A stretch of DNA of 64,000 bases from Phycisphaerales bacterium (GCA_016741915.1 JACVCS010000003.1:19781-83780); one strand, 5' to 3'; positions 11,524-20,362 are shown, counted from the stretch's first letter. Notes: generated by a model from the sequence alone, not told the origin. Translations and numbers: made by a program.

Positions 11524-13461
11524 TTGACCACCATCTCCTCCAACCCGAGTTCCAACAGCGGCGGCACCAGCGACTTCGAACGCCGATTTACCACGCGCCC
11601 GGGCGGGTTTGGTTCTCGCGGCGGCAAGGGTGGTTTTGGTGGTGGGGGGGGTGGTGGGGATCGTCAGCTTGAGCCGCTGGGGAAGATGTTCGATCGCACG
11701 CCTCCGGTGAGCCCGGAGGCGGAGAAGTGCCTGCTGGGCGCGATGATCCTCGACGGGCGGATCATCGCCGACGTTTTGAGCATCATCAAAGGGCCCGAGG
11801 CGTTCCATTCCTCGGCCCACGCGCTGATCTACCAGGCGATCGTCAGCATCTCCGACAAGCACAACGACATCGACCCGGTGCTGCTCGAGCAGCGCCTGGC
11901 CGACCGGGGTGTGCTGGAAGAGGTCGGCGGTCGGGCGTACTTGGGCGAGCTCGTCTCGGCCCCGCCCGGCACGGCGAACGCGGTGCACTGGGCGAAGATC
12001 GTCAGCGACAAGGCACGCCTCCGCCGATTGATCGACGCGGCGGGCGAGATCCTCTTCCAGACCTATCACCACGGGCAGGCGGAGGGTGACGAGGCGAAGC
12101 AGCTGGTGGGCTGGGCGGAGCAGAAGGTCTTCGAGATCGCGCGCGAGGAGCACTCTGCTGACATCGAGTCGATGCAGGTGATGATGCAGCGCGAGATCGA
12201 CCTGCTCAACGCCATCGCCGACGGCAACCTCCCCGCGCAGGGCGTGAAGACCGGCTTCGCGGACCTGGACAAGATGCTCGGCGGCTTGCAGCCCGGGGAA
12301 ATGATCATCCTCGCCGCCCGCCCGTCGATGGGCAAGACGGCGCTGGCGCTGAACCTCGCGGAGCAGATCGCAACCGGCAAGGACCTGCCCCGCAGCACGC
12401 ACCTTTCGCGTCAGCCCGCGCCGGTGGGTCTCTTCAGTTTGGAAATGGGCAAGAACGCGCTGGCGCAGCGCTGGCTGAGCGCCTGGTCGGGCGTGGAGAG
12501 TCAGCGGATCCGCGCCGGCACGCTGAGCAAGGGCATGACCCGCCACGGGTATGTCGAAGAGCTGGACGAGTACAAGAAGCTGGTGGATGCCGCGGGGGCG
12601 CTGGCGCTGGCGCCGCTGTACGTCGACGACACGCCCGGGCTTTCGATCACGGGCCTGCGTGCGCGGGCGCGCCGGATGGTTGCGCAGTACGGCGTGCAGT
12701 GCATCATGATCGACTATCTCCAGCTCCTCAGTTCGCCCATGCAGGCGCGCGAGAGTCGGCAGGTCGAAGTCAGCGCCATCAGCCGCGGCGTGAAGGAACT
12801 GGCCCGCGAGCTGAAGATCCCGGTGATCGCGCTCAGCCAGCTCAACCGCGGGCCCGAAGGGCGCGAAGGCAACCGCCCGCGCATGAGCGACCTGCGCGAG
12901 TCGGGGAGCCTTGAGCAGGACGCCGACGTGGTTCTGCTGCTGCACCGCGAGGAGTATTACCACAAGGGCGAGCCGGCCTGGGACATCAACAGCCCGCAGT
13001 TCGACGAGAACAACCGCGACAAGGTCGGGCAGGCCGAGATCATCATCGCCAAGCAGCGCAACGGGCCGACGGGCGTGGTGGCCCTCTCGTGGGACGCCGG
13101 CACGACGCGGTTCAAGAACTTCGCACCAACCCACGCGGGCGACGACGCCTACGGCGGCTTCGGTCACGGCGGTAGCGGCGGTGGCGCTGGCGGTCACGCC
13201 GCCGGCGGTCACGCATCGCACGCGCCGGCGGGTGGTCACGGCGGCGGTGGCGGAATGGCCTACGGCGGCGACTTCGATGCCGTGGGCTTTGGACCGATCA
13301 ATCCCACGCCGCAGGCTCCGGTCCGCAGCGCGGGCTGGCACCCCGGTAAGCAGGCGGGCATTCCCGACAATCACCGCGACGGCGGCGGGCCCGATCGCTC
13401 CGCGCCGCCCCCCTCGGGTGGTGATGGCGGCGACAGCGGCGACGAACAAGCGCCGTTCTGA
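11524..13461 (+). CDS. dnaB: replicative DNA helicase DnaB
   Basis: Hexameric 5'-3' replicative helicase of the replisome. The N-terminal domain (from TPPVSPEAEKCLLGAMI, about residue 60) and the RecA-like core are intact: Walker A ARPSMGKTALAL near residue 265, IMIDYLQLL as Walker B, ISRGVKELARELKIPVIALSQLNRG-type H4 region, and RPRMSDLRESGSLEQDAD. The first 50 residues are Gly/Arg/Ser-rich, with a run of seven Gly. The last 110 residues after the core are an unusual Gly/His/Ala-rich tail that ends in a short acidic segment and Pro-Phe (GDSGDEQAPF). The frame is open upstream to 11404; the TTG at 11524 is chosen from the TACGCT box 7 nt before it, and a GTG at 11518 is the alternative. Length is 645 residues against 450-480 for most DnaB. 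Confidence 0.95.
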   Translation: MTTISSNPSSNSGGTSDFERRFTTRPGGFGSRGGKGGFGGGGGGGDRQLEPLGKMFDRTPPVSPEAEKCLLGAMILDGRIIADVLSIIKGPEAFHSSAHALIYQAIVSISDKHNDIDPVLLEQRLADRGVLEEVGGRAYLGELVSAPPGTANAVHWAKIVSDKARLRRLIDAAGEILFQTYHHGQAEGDEAKQLVGWAEQKVFEIAREEHSADIESMQVMMQREIDLLNAIADGNLPAQGVKTGFADLDKMLGGLQPGEMIILAARPSMGKTALALNLAEQIATGKDLPRSTHLSRQPAPVGLFSLEMGKNALAQRWLSAWSGVESQRIRAGTLSKGMTRHGYVEELDEYKKLVDAAGALALAPLYVDDTPGLSITGLRARARRMVAQYGVQCIMIDYLQLLSSPMQARESRQVEVSAISRGVKELARELKIPVIALSQLNRGPEGREGNRPRMSDLRESGSLEQDADVVLLLHREEYYHKGEPAWDINSPQFDENNRDKVGQAEIIIAKQRNGPTGVVALSWDAGTTRFKNFAPTHAGDDAYGGFGHGGSGGGAGGHAAGGHASHAPAGGHGGGGGMAYGGDFDAVGFGPINPTPQAPVRSAGWHPGKQAGIPDNHRDGGGPDRSAPPPSGGDGGDSGDEQAPF

Positions 13462-13509
13462 CGTTTTCAGATCACCATCACATCAACACGCAATCACTTC
13501 ATCTTGCCA

Positions 13510-14895
13510 TCACATCGGCGCGGGCATGGGCACGATGGCCGGTCGATCGCCGTCGTTCCCGCGTGGCGTGTTCTTGGGGAGCTTCGCACGCTGCGACTCA
13601 CTGAGGATGGTGTCGAGTTCCTTCATCGTCGCGTCGTCGATCTGCTTGCGCTTGGTGCGGAGTTCCTGCATCTCGCCCGACTCGCTGGCGTTGCGCATGA
13701 CCGCGACGCGGCGTTCGCGGGTGTTGCCGTTGCCGGTCGGGCCGCCGGTGGTCTTCGTGTTTCTAACGTTCTCTTCTTCCTGCTTGACGATCTGGGCTTC
13801 GAGTCGGTTGTTCAGATTGGTGGACTGATCGGCGAACTTCTGGCGCAGTGAAGCGAGGGCCGAGCGCTGGTCTTTCGTCAAATCGTCAAACCCCTCGGCC
13901 GCGCTGAGCGCACGGTGGATCACCCGCTCGCGGTGCACCGACGGGAAGATCGCACGGTCCGCCGCGGCTTTGAAGCGCGGGCCTACGTCGTTGCCCAACT
14001 CGTCGGTCAGGCGCTTGGCCCAGCGCTGGTTGATCTCGCGCAGGCGTGAGCGGGTGCGGAGCTCGTCGAGCTCGAAGGCCGTGATCCCGTCGGGGTCGTT
14101 CTTCTCAAGCAGGGCGTCGATCTTTTCGCGCTTGCTCTGCATGAGTTCGTTGCGGGTGATGATCGCGGCGTCGAGCTCCTGCTCGTACTGCTCCAGAAGC
14201 GGGGCGAGGGCGGTCTGCGTCGCCTCGGGGAGCTTGAGCTGATCGATGAGTTTGACCAGGTCAACGCGCTCGCCCGCGACGCTGGAAAAGCTCATCCCCG
14301 GCGCGGGGCTTTCACGCCGACGCAGCCGCTCGATACGCGGCCAGAGCGGTTCCTGCTCTTTGGTCAGCAGGCTCTTCAGATCGCTGATGAACTGCTTCTC
14401 GGCCGCGTCACGCTTGTCGCGCAGGGTTTGGAACGTGCCCGACAAGCGGCGCATTACCTCGGGGTCGATTCCGTCGCGCATCTCGGCGCGGGCGGCTTCA
14501 ATGGCGGGCTTGGCTTCGTCGCGGGCCTTGGCAAGGTCGGCATCGAAGCCCGACCGCAGCGTCTTGGCCGCCTCGAGCTGTTCGGGCGTGAAGTTCAGGA
14601 TCTTCCCCCAGCGGTTCAGATCGTTGTCGCTGATGCGGAATGAGGAGGAGGCGGGGCTGAGGCTGGTCGGATCGACGTCCTCCCCGTTGATGTTCATGCG
14701 GACGGTGGCGCCTTCGGGGAGGATCATCCCGCCGCCGTTGGGCGCGACGATGATGGGCACGGCGAGCTCTTCGGTGACGGGTTGTTGAGCGTGGGTGAGG
14801 CGGCCGCCGGCGAGGAGCAGCAGCCCCGCGATCAGTGCAGCGCCGGTGCGGGCGGAGGTGTTGGAGCGTGAGAGCGGGGTCTTCGTGCTGAACAT
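13510..14895 (-). CDS. secreted helical hypothetical protein
   Basis: 461 residues with a cleavable-looking signal peptide (basic start, then AALIAGLLLLAGG, cleavage likely after THA-Q). The rest is strongly charged and predicted helical/coiled-coil, with repeated short segments such as FTPEQLEAAKTL, LTKEQEPLWPRI, LTKDQRSALASLRQ and LSESQRAKLPK. These resemble the LTxxQ-type segments of Spy/CpxP-like periplasmic proteins, but the protein is three times longer and I assign no function. The start at ATG 14895 has a Shine-Dalgarno-like GGAG 8 nt upstream; an in-frame open stretch to 15072 is discarded as Arg-rich. It is convergent with dnaB. A smaller protein of similar style lies at 31213-32199. 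Confidence 0.75.
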   Translation of the reverse strand: MFSTKTPLSRSNTSARTGAALIAGLLLLAGGRLTHAQQPVTEELAVPIIVAPNGGGMILPEGATVRMNINGEDVDPTSLSPASSSFRISDNDLNRWGKILNFTPEQLEAAKTLRSGFDADLAKARDEAKPAIEAARAEMRDGIDPEVMRRLSGTFQTLRDKRDAAEKQFISDLKSLLTKEQEPLWPRIERLRRRESPAPGMSFSSVAGERVDLVKLIDQLKLPEATQTALAPLLEQYEQELDAAIITRNELMQSKREKIDALLEKNDPDGITAFELDELRTRSRLREINQRWAKRLTDELGNDVGPRFKAAADRAIFPSVHRERVIHRALSAAEGFDDLTKDQRSALASLRQKFADQSTNLNNRLEAQIVKQEEENVRNTKTTGGPTGNGNTRERRVAVMRNASESGEMQELRTKRKQIDDATMKELDTILSESQRAKLPKNTPRGNDGDRPAIVPMPAPM

Positions 14896-15077
14896 GCGGT
14901 CACTCCAAAGTGTCGATGTGCGTGCAAGTGTGCAAGTGTGCGATTGTGTCGACGGACGGTTGTGTACGTGTCGCCGCCGAGGCAGAACGCCCGGGGGCGA
15001 GGTCGGCGGCTGGGTGATCCGGCCGCCAACGCTGAACACGCAGATGCGCCGGCGAGGACGAACCGTCAGCACGGAAA

Positions 15078-15108
15078 CGAAAACGCCGCGACGGTCGGTC
15101 GCGGCGTT
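15078..15108 (-). terminator. rho-independent terminator after the epimerase gene
   Basis: Perfect 11-bp stem (15082-15092 with 15098-15108, AACGCCGCGAC and its complement) with a 5-nt loop. On the minus strand it is followed by TTTTCGTTT. It lies about 40 nt beyond the stop of the gene ending at 15146. Confidence 0.75.
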
Positions 15109-15145
15109 CGGGAATGGTCTGGTGATGTGCGATGGAAAGAGCCGC

Positions 15146-16150
15146 TCAGTGGGCCGACGCGGTGGCGAGGTACGCCTTGGCGCTCGGCTCGAACGGCGCG
15201 GGGTTGATTTCCAGATGGGCGCGAAGCTTGGAAAGGTCGGCGGTGGTGTCGACCTGCGCCATCGCGGGCATGCCGTCGTCGAAGGGGAGCAGGTTGCCCA
15301 TGCCCAAGACCTTCGCCACGCGGGCGATATACACGTGCGGCGTGCCGGGCAAGCCCAGGATCGGTAGGTTCGCCGAGCCCGGGGTGTTGTCGCTGAAGAC
15401 CTTCAGCATGCGGTCGAAGGTCAGCTCCTGTGAGCCGACGACGTTGTAAATCTCGTGGACGGTCTGCGGGCGGTTCAGGCAGCGGACGAACGCCTCCGCG
15501 ACGTCCTGCACCGTCACCGGCGCGACGCGGGCGGGCTCGAACGAAACGCGACCCAGCGGCACGCCGTCGTCGTGCTCGACCATCCGCGTGAAGAACGGCA
15601 CGAACCAGAACGGGCTGGTCTTGCCCTTCACCCAGCTCTGGATCAGGCCCGTCAGTTCGCCCTCAAGCCCGTGGATGATCCCCGGGCGGAAGATCGTCCA
15701 GTCCATCGCGCTGCGACGCACCAGCAGCTCCGCGGCGAACTTCGACCGCTGATACTCCGCCTTGCCGTCGGGGTTCACACCCAGCGCGGACATGTGCACG
15801 AAGCGCTTGCATCCCGCCTGTTCCGCGGCGTCGAGCATGACCTTCGTCGCGTCGATGTGCATGCGCTGGAAGGTCTGCCCGCCGAAGGGCCCTTCGTGCG
15901 TCTCGCGGAGGATGCCGATGAGGTGGATGCAGGCCTGGCAGCCGGTGAGCAGGGCCTTGGGGGCGCTGCCGTCGTGGACATGCCCGGTGACGACCGTGAG
16001 CTTGGGGTTGTGTCCCAGGACCGATCGGGCTTTCTCGGCGTCGCGCGCCAGCGCCCGGACGGTGTATCCCGCGGCCAGCAGCCGCCGAACGATCTCACGC
16101 CCGACAAAACCCGTCGCCCCCGTGACCGCGATGGTGCTGATCTGACTCAT
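15146..16150 (-). CDS. NAD(P)-binding epimerase / NmrA-like protein
   Basis: Rossmann-fold protein of the extended/atypical SDR class, similar in layout to the NDUFA9-like complex I assembly and UDP-sugar epimerase-like families. The cofactor motif GATGFVGREIV is at residues 10-20. HMSALGVNPDGKAEYQRSKFAAE near residue 115 supplies the Ser, Tyr and Lys positions typical of SDRs. FRPGIIHGLEGE follows, and the C-terminal part (EIYNVVGSQELTFDRML) matches these families. The substrate is unknown. The start ATG 16150 is chosen because it precedes the Rossmann strand directly and has a TACCCT box ending 8 nt upstream; the frame extends to 16246 without support. Divergent from the ABC ATPase gene. 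Confidence 0.85.
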   Translation of the reverse strand: MSQISTIAVTGATGFVGREIVRRLLAAGYTVRALARDAEKARSVLGHNPKLTVVTGHVHDGSAPKALLTGCQACIHLIGILRETHEGPFGGQTFQRMHIDATKVMLDAAEQAGCKRFVHMSALGVNPDGKAEYQRSKFAAELLVRRSAMDWTIFRPGIIHGLEGELTGLIQSWVKGKTSPFWFVPFFTRMVEHDDGVPLGRVSFEPARVAPVTVQDVAEAFVRCLNRPQTVHEIYNVVGSQELTFDRMLKVFSDNTPGSANLPILGLPGTPHVYIARVAKVLGMGNLLPFDDGMPAMAQVDTTADLSKLRAHLEINPAPFEPSAKAYLATASAH

Positions 16151-16248
16151 GGTCGTCGAGGGTAGGAGTCCAAAGCCCCCGGGGAGAGCCGCGCTCGCGA
16201 CACCCTTTTCCCGAATCGAGAACCCGAACCCAAGCAACAATCCCAAGC

Positions 16249-17136
16249 ATGTCCCTCTCCTGTGAGAACCTGCGCTTCGCCTATTCCTCCGCGGGCAAAC
16301 CCGTGATCGACGGGCTCAGCGCCCGCTTCTTGCCCGGGCGGTTGACCGCCATCATCGGCGCCAACGGCTGCGGCAAATCCACCCTCATGCGCCTGCTGCT
16401 CGGAAGCCTGCAACCCCAGGCCGGCACAATCAAACTCGACGGCGTCGCCCTGAACGCAATCAATCCCGGGCAACGCGCCCGCCGGCTGGCGTACGTCGCC
16501 CAGCGTCCGAGCCTCAGCGAGGCCTTCACCGCCCGGCGCGTGGTCCAGCTCGGGCGTCACGCCTCATCAACCCTTTTCACGTCGGGCACGCAGGATCGAA
16601 ACACACCTGATGCACTCGCCGTCGACGGTGCGTTGCGCCGCGCCGGTGCGACGGAACTGGCCGACCAATCCTTCGGCGAGCTCTCCGCGGGTCAGCAGCA
16701 GCGCATCAGCCTGGCGCGTGCGATCGCACAGCTCGACCGTCCCGCTTCACCAACCGCTCAAGCCGCCGACGCGGGCGCGGTCCTGCTGGCCGATGAGCCC
16801 TGCTCGGCGATGGACCCGCGGCACGAGCAGCACACCATGCGGCTGCTGCGCGCCCTGTGCACCGGTCAAAGCGACGACGGCTCGACGCGCCCGCCAACAA
16901 CGGTGATCGTCGTCCTGCACGACCTTTCCGTCGTCGCGCGGTGGTGCGACAACGTGCTCATCATGAACCCCCGCGGCGGCGTTATCGCCCACGCCCCGAT
17001 CCACCAGGCCCTCACCCCCGCGTCTCTCCGCGAGGCCTTCCAGACGAACTTCCGAATTGTCCACGAGCCCGGGTCGGACCAATCAAACCCGAACGCCAAA
17101 CGCATTCTCGCAATCGTTCCAGAAGACGAGCCCTGA
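16249..17136 (+). CDS. ABC transporter ATP-binding protein (FecE/BtuD type)
   Basis: 295-residue ATPase subunit. Walker A is GANGCGKST (residues about 37-45), the Q-loop lies in LAYVAQRPSL, the signature is FGELSAGQQQR, Walker B is AVLLADEPCSAMD and the H-loop is VVLHDLS. The short intervening pattern fits importers of siderophores, haem or cobalamin (FecE, HmuV, BtuD families). No permease or binding-protein gene lies next to it, so either its partners are elsewhere or it works with other systems. The C-terminal TPASLREAFQTNFRIV is typical of the FecE group. An insertion near residues 165-175 carries extra Ala/Thr/Pro. It is divergent from the epimerase gene (98 nt between starts). Confidence 0.88.
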   Translation: MSLSCENLRFAYSSAGKPVIDGLSARFLPGRLTAIIGANGCGKSTLMRLLLGSLQPQAGTIKLDGVALNAINPGQRARRLAYVAQRPSLSEAFTARRVVQLGRHASSTLFTSGTQDRNTPDALAVDGALRRAGATELADQSFGELSAGQQQRISLARAIAQLDRPASPTAQAADAGAVLLADEPCSAMDPRHEQHTMRLLRALCTGQSDDGSTRPPTTVIVVLHDLSVVARWCDNVLIMNPRGGVIAHAPIHQALTPASLREAFQTNFRIVHEPGSDQSNPNAKRILAIVPEDEP

Positions 17137-17230
17137 GTATTCGTGCCTCCGCCCCGCGTATCATTCCAACAGCGTTATCGAGCCCGTGCAGCGGCGTGCG
17201 CTCATCGGGAGACTCGGGTAAAGGGATCGC

Positions 17231-18103
17231 ATGGGCAACAACTGGCCTCAGTTCGCGATCATCATCTTCTTCCTGCTCTTCTCCGCGATTTCCTGGACGG
17301 TGCGGAAACTCAAAGAGCAGAACGAGGTCAAACGCGCCCGCGAAATGGCCGAGGCCCGCGAGCGCGAGATGCTCCGCACCGGGCGTGATCCGAACGCCGA
17401 ACCGCTCCCCGACCTGACCCCGCCTTCGCAGCAGGTCAGGCCCGATCCGATGCTTTCCCCCGGGGCTGATCGTCGCCAACTTGCGGCGGAACAAGCCCGG
17501 GCCGAACTGCGTCGCCTGCGCCAGATGCGTTCACCCGGCGCGCCGATGCACGCCCCCGCTGTCGGCGGGAGTGCCCAGCAGCCCACCATCGCCCCGAACG
17601 CCACCGGCGGCCCGGCACCCATCCGCACCGAGCTCTGGCCCGGCGGGCCCGTCATTGAGATCAACCCCGGCGCGGGCGCAAACCAGCCCGTCCCGCCGCA
17701 GATGCCCGCGCATCGCCCGCAGCAGCCTCAGTCCCGCCCGGCCGCGATGCAGCAGCCCATGGCCCGTCCCCCGGCCACCTCCGCCCAGCGTCGCACGCCC
17801 ACGCAGGCCCAGCGCGCCCAGGCCCAGCAGCGCAGCGACGAAGACCGCGCCGAACGCGCCGAGCGGGCCCGCAAGCAGAAGGCCCTCGCCGCCAAGCGTG
17901 AGAAGGAAAGCCGCGAGCTCGCACGCGACGCGCGTGAAGACGCCGAGGAACTCCAGCGCGCAGGCCTCACGCCCGTCGGCGCTCAGCCCGTCAACATCAA
18001 CCTCCCCAAAACCCCCGAGCAATGGCGCTCCGCCCTCGTGCTCAACGAGATCCTCGGCCAGCCCCTGGGCATGCGCAGCAACCAGGCCGGCGACCTGCGT
18101 TGA
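17231..18103 (+). CDS. membrane-tethered Pro/Gln-rich hypothetical protein
   Basis: 290 residues. A single transmembrane segment at residues about 8-24 (FAIIIFFLLFSAISWTV) is followed by a basic/charged helix (KLKEQNEVKRAREMAEARERE). Next comes a long Pro/Gln/Ala-rich, probably disordered region (about residues 60-200), a second charged coiled-coil segment (RAERAERARKQKALAAKREKE), and a short conserved-looking C-terminus (PEQWRSALVLNEILGQPLGMR). I do not recognise a family by function. The AAAGGGA four bases before the ATG is a good Shine-Dalgarno. It is convergent with the lipoprotein gene at 18156-19091. Confidence 0.7.
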   Translation: MGNNWPQFAIIIFFLLFSAISWTVRKLKEQNEVKRAREMAEAREREMLRTGRDPNAEPLPDLTPPSQQVRPDPMLSPGADRRQLAAEQARAELRRLRQMRSPGAPMHAPAVGGSAQQPTIAPNATGGPAPIRTELWPGGPVIEINPGAGANQPVPPQMPAHRPQQPQSRPAAMQQPMARPPATSAQRRTPTQAQRAQAQQRSDEDRAERAERARKQKALAAKREKESRELARDAREDAEELQRAGLTPVGAQPVNINLPKTPEQWRSALVLNEILGQPLGMRSNQAGDLR

Positions 18104-18155
18104 CCCGCTCGTGTATCAACGCTCACCCCCCCGCGCGGTGCCCGTCACGGGCACG

Positions 18156-19091
18156 TCACTTCTGCTCCGTGTCGCCCTCGCGCTTCACAGGGCTGGTGAT
18201 CCACACGCTATCGCTCACCCGCACGGGCAAGCCCAGCGCCGTCACACGCTGAATCTCCTGCTCCGCCACAACGCCAAGCTCGGGCACGAACCACGTCGTG
18301 GTGGTGTTCACAACCTTCGCGGGGTTCAGGTCGGCTTCGAGTTTCGTCCGCACCCGCGCCGCGATGAACTCACCCTCTTTCGTCCGCAAGCGTTCAAACC
18401 GTACGAGCTCCACCGTGTTCTTCGCCTTGCCCTGCGCCTTGATCGTGCTCTGGTTCTCCATCGGCCGCACGACCATCTCAAACTCGCTGACCACCGGCTT
18501 GCCGACCTCCAGAACAGCCGGCAGCACCACCATCGCCGGCGTAAAGCTCGTCGTCACCCGATCCTCAAAGTCCGCCGAGCGGCTGAGCACCAGCCGCCCC
18601 TGTTCATCGAGCACCATCTCGAACTGCGAACCCTTCTTGGGCAGTTCGCTCCCCTTTCCGCCGTCAGCAACCGCCCCGGGCCTCCGCACCGCCTCGCTCG
18701 GCTCGCCGCCATCAAACGGCACCTCACGCACGTTGACCGTCTTCCCACCCTCGCCCACAACCCGCGTTGAAATCAACCGCGATTCGGGCTTCTTCCCGTC
18801 GAACGCGCGCCGAATTCCCATCACCTTCATCGCCAACCGCGAAGGCGTCAGCTCGCCCAGCTCCTTCGCCGCGGCGGCTTGATCCACCACGAACAACGAC
18901 AGCCCCGTGCCACGATCACCCCGCGCACCGCCACCCTCGGCCTTGCCCGGATTCTCACCGCCGACGGTCATTCCCCCGTTCGCCGCATCCGGTTCGATCT
19001 CCACGGGCGTAGAAGCGCACCCGCCCAGCAACGCCGCGAAAACCACCCCGCCCATCATCACCGCCAACACCGCTCGTGTATGCACACCCAT
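18156..19091 (-). CDS. lipoprotein of unknown function
   Basis: 311 residues. The N-terminus has a signal peptide and a lipobox (VVFAALLGGCAS, lipidated Cys near residue 26). It is followed by a Gly-rich linker and a domain of mixed beta character (TTTTWFVPELGVVAEQEIQRV; LVLSRSADFEDRVTTSF). I do not recognise the family. The chosen ATG (19091) places the signal peptide correctly and has TACGCT ending 7 nt upstream, which gives a leaderless mRNA if real. The upstream in-frame TTG/ATG region to 19136 would spoil the signal peptide. It is divergent from the HEAT-repeat lipoprotein gene with only 43 nt between starts. Confidence 0.75.
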   Translation of the reverse strand: MGVHTRAVLAVMMGGVVFAALLGGCASTPVEIEPDAANGGMTVGGENPGKAEGGGARGDRGTGLSLFVVDQAAAAKELGELTPSRLAMKVMGIRRAFDGKKPESRLISTRVVGEGGKTVNVREVPFDGGEPSEAVRRPGAVADGGKGSELPKKGSQFEMVLDEQGRLVLSRSADFEDRVTTSFTPAMVVLPAVLEVGKPVVSEFEMVVRPMENQSTIKAQGKAKNTVELVRFERLRTKEGEFIAARVRTKLEADLNPAKVVNTTTTWFVPELGVVAEQEIQRVTALGLPVRVSDSVWITSPVKREGDTEQK

Positions 19092-19098
19092 GGTGCAG

Positions 19099-19126
19099 AG
19101 CGTAGACGCCGCGTGGGCCTTATACT
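19099..19126. promoter_or_regulatory. overlapping divergent promoters
   Basis: Minus-strand TACGCT (19104 to 19099) lies 7 nt before ATG 19091. Plus-strand TATACT (19121-19126) lies 8 nt before ATG 19135. The two hexamers are 16 bp apart, so each one's -35 zone would fall on the other's -10 and the promoters should compete for RNA polymerase. Confidence 0.5.
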
Positions 19127-19134
19127 GGTTTTCC

Positions 19135-20094
19135 ATGGATCACACCCCCGCAGGGACCACGCCCAACCGCCCCGTCACGCGCCGCACGCGCACCTCGCCT
19201 ATCTCCCGTGCGGGCCTCGCCGCCATCCTTGCGTCGAGCATCGTGCTGAGCGCCTGCGACACCGCCGCCAACCGCCGTGCGGCCGACTCGGGCTCGATCT
19301 TCGCCATGATCGCCCCGCCCACCCCGGCTGAGGCCGCACGCTGGGCCGTGGATCCCTACGACGCGAACAAACGCATGGCGGGTCTGAACCTCCTCGCCAA
19401 CGCGCCCTTCGGCGGCGACGACGTCTACGTCAAGGTCTACCGCATGGCCCTGGGCGCACCACCGGCCGACAAGCCCGACGAGGACGTGGGCGTTCGCGCC
19501 GTCGCGGCCCGCGCGCTCGCGCTCCACGGCCAGCCCTCCGACGTCCCGCTCATCCTCCCGCTGATGTCCTCAACCGACCGCCGAGTTCGCGCCGAAGCCG
19601 CCCGCACGCTGCAACGCCTGCACAACCCCGTCGCCGTGCCCGCCCTGCTCGACGCCACCCGCATGACCAAGGAAGAGGACGTCGACGTCCGCGCCGAGGC
19701 CTGCGCCGCACTGGGTCAGTACGCCGAGCAACGCGTGCTGCAGGCCCTCATCGGCGCCCTCAGCGACGACTCGCTCGTGGTCAACCGCGCCGCGAGCAAA
19801 TCGCTCTCCACCCTCACCGGGCAAGACTTCGGCGACGAACCCCGCGACTGGCTCAAGTGGCTCGATACCAACCGCACCCCCTTCGCCCAGCGCCGCGAAT
19901 ACATCTACCCCTACTTCGAACGCGATAAGTTCTGGTACGAGTGGATCCCGCTCATCCCCCAGCCGCCGAACGAACAGCCCGGCTCGCCCGTGGGCATGGC
20001 CCCCGTCAACGCACCAGCCACCGCCGCACCCGCTCGGCCCGCCTCTTCGTCTTCAACATCATCTTCGTCATCAACCCCCGCGCCCAAGCCCTGA
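19135..20094 (+). CDS. HEAT-repeat lipoprotein
   Basis: 319 residues. A basic N-terminus and hydrophobic stretch end in a lipobox (ASSIVLSACDT, Cys near residue 42), so it is probably a lipoprotein. It contains three to four HEAT/PBS-lyase-like repeats of about 30 residues, for example VGVRAVAARALALHG, RRVRAEAARTLQRL and VDVRAEACAALGQY, and ends in a Pro/Ser/Ala-rich tail. HEAT repeats usually form protein-binding scaffolds; the partner is unknown. The ATG at 19135 is chosen from the TATACT box 8 nt upstream and correct signal placement. The frame is open upstream to 18907, inside the divergent gene. Confidence 0.8.
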   Translation: MDHTPAGTTPNRPVTRRTRTSPISRAGLAAILASSIVLSACDTAANRRAADSGSIFAMIAPPTPAEAARWAVDPYDANKRMAGLNLLANAPFGGDDVYVKVYRMALGAPPADKPDEDVGVRAVAARALALHGQPSDVPLILPLMSSTDRRVRAEAARTLQRLHNPVAVPALLDATRMTKEEDVDVRAEACAALGQYAEQRVLQALIGALSDDSLVVNRAASKSLSTLTGQDFGDEPRDWLKWLDTNRTPFAQRREYIYPYFERDKFWYEWIPLIPQPPNEQPGSPVGMAPVNAPATAAPARPASSSSTSSSSSTPAPKP

Positions 20095-20172
20095 TCGCCC
20101 CGAGGCCCGGCAGTCTTCGAGATCATCGAGAACATCGCGCAGCGCGGATCACCACGCGAACTCCACACCGCC

Positions 20173-20361
20173 TTACTCGCTCTTCTTGTCCTGCGAGCCC
20201 GCCGGCGCAGCGCTCACCGTCAGCGTCGCCCGCCGCTCGTGCTTCTTGCGCTTCGCTCGCTTTGTCCAGAACGGCACCGGCACCACATTCCGCAGCAGAT
20301 ACCCCAGCGCCATCAGCGCCACCAGCGTGGTGACCCAGAACTGCCAATCGTGAACGGGCAT
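20173..20361 (-). CDS. small single-span membrane protein of the feo operon
   Basis: 62 residues: WQFWVTTLVALMALGYLL as one transmembrane segment, then a very basic stretch (WTKRAKRKKHERR) that should stay in the cytoplasm. It starts one base after the feoB stop (TGA-T-ATG), so it is translationally coupled to feoB. Small membrane proteins after feoB are known (FeoB-associated Cys-rich proteins), but this one has no Cys. Its role in ferrous-iron uptake is inferred from position only. Confidence 0.65.
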   Translation of the reverse strand: MPVHDWQFWVTTLVALMALGYLLRNVVPVPFWTKRAKRKKHERRATLTVSAAPAGSQDKKSE

Positions 20362-20362
20362 A

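Noticed and set aside
14910..14950. Tandem CAAGTGTG units upstream of the secreted protein gene
   Set aside because: Only two clear copies with degenerate flanks; too short to call a repeat array.
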